A stretch of 64,000 nucleotides of DNA from Bradyrhizobium sp. U87765 SZCCT0048 (GTDB taxonomy: Bacteria > Pseudomonadota > Alphaproteobacteria > Rhizobiales > Xanthobacteraceae), in NCBI RefSeq assembly GCF_018131225.1, contig NZ_JAFCMM010000002.1, forward strand, positions 310,001 to 374,000, given 5' to 3'. Both the position numbers and the translations under genes were made by a program. Below are positions 63,642-64,000 of this stretch, piece after piece (position 1 is the stretch's first letter; every line of letters begins with the position of its first letter). Under the pieces are notes generated by a model that worked only from the letters and a program-made list of their open reading frames with translations, made no database searches and was not told the origin of the DNA.

Positions 63642-64000
63642 TTCGGTCTTCCTGATCAGTTTATATAGCTCGGCGGCGTAGCGATCGAACTGCCCTCGGC
63701 GCTCGTCTTCCTCCGCCGGGATGACCGACAGTTCCTCGCGATGGGCCAAATTCACCGCTCCCTCGATGCCGATGCCCCCCGAACTCGCCGGTCGGCCATG
63801 ACACGGTGAAGAACGGCGCCAGTGTACGGCCTCCAGCCATGGCCTGGCCGCCGAGGCCGTAGCCCTTGCGAAGCACGATCGTCACCATCGAGACCTTGAT
63901 TTTGGCGGCACCAACGAACATTCGTGACACCCGTCGGACCAAGGCGATCTTCTCAGCCTCCGCGCTCATTTGGGGGACTCCCTCATACTGTCTCACTGCG
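63642..64000 (-). pseudogene. Carboxyltransferase (acyl-CoA carboxylase beta-type) C-terminal fragment, frameshifted
   Basis: Minus-strand frame: KIKVSMVTIVLRKGYGLGGQ, then APFFTVSWPTGEFGG, matching the conserved C-terminus of biotin-dependent carboxyltransferase subunits. A six-G run (63775-63780 on the plus strand as C) shifts the frame; with five G it would read EFGGIGIEGAVN. In the shifted frame NLAHREELSVIPAEEDERRG and ELYKLIRK continue and stop homology at the tRNA-Val 3' end. The N-terminal part lies beyond the window. A truncation abutting a tRNA suggests an integration junction. Confidence 0.75.

Overview
The window is high-GC, densely coded DNA from an alphaproteobacterium. The CtrA/ChpT cell-cycle phosphorelay, flagellar genes beside ctrA, a che cluster with a CheA-receiver hybrid, a DUF1134/EipA-type envelope protein and many LysR regulators beside catabolic genes point to the order Hyphomicrobiales. 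Nitrobacteraceae/Bradyrhizobiaceae (Bradyrhizobium/Rhodopseudomonas type) is my best guess. No rRNA gene or CRISPR array is visible. Two intact tRNA genes are present.

Layout. 1-5.5 kb: an overlapping minus-strand catabolic operon (type II haloacid-dehalogenase-like protein, CaiB CoA-transferase, PaaI thioesterase, FAD-linked 2-hydroxyacid dehydrogenase), a divergent LysR gene and an MFS transporter. 5.6-6.8 kb: AraC regulator and ABM monooxygenase. 6.85-11.6 kb: ribose-type ABC importer with its own LacI repressor and two matching operators. 11.65-13.8 kb: LysR/SDR pair and a frameshifted remnant. 13.8-19.5 kb: LysR regulator and a Rut-type cluster (RutB, RutC, RutD) interleaved with a NitT/TauT-type ABC transporter, without rutA. 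19.8-24.0 kb: monomeric isocitrate dehydrogenase and threonine ammonia-lyase. 24.3-27.2 kb: a class III cyclase with a WGR-like N-terminus and a second LysR/SDR pair.

27.75-40.54 kb is a decayed genomic island in the 3' half of a tRNA-Ile2(CAU) gene, bounded by 48-bp direct repeats with two mismatches. It carries an RND efflux operon with a divergent LysR gene, a LysR/fumarylacetoacetase-family pair, an unrecognised AT-richer gene, an autotransporter fragment and a frameshifted tyrosine integrase.

40.7-61 kb is core genome: MFS transporter, flhA, a small stress-type membrane protein behind an EcfG-like promoter, an ECF sigma/anti-sigma pair, fliI-fliJ, ctrA, a yjfL-yjfM-yjfC-like operon, and chpT-cheA-cheW-cheY-cheB-cheR. 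CtrA-box-like sites lie upstream of flhA and fliI, and six GANTC sites lie upstream of ctrA, so chpT, ctrA and their likely flagellar targets sit together here. 60-64 kb: cysQ, a YHS protein, DUF1134/EipA, a coiled-coil membrane protein, tRNA-Val(CAC) and a truncated carboxyltransferase abutting that tRNA.

The best candidates for something new are the rutA-less Rut/ABC cluster, the tRNA-Ile2 island with its paired 38-bp-spaced repeats, and two copies of a long dispersed palindromic repeat. All calls come from reading the sequence; no database search was run.
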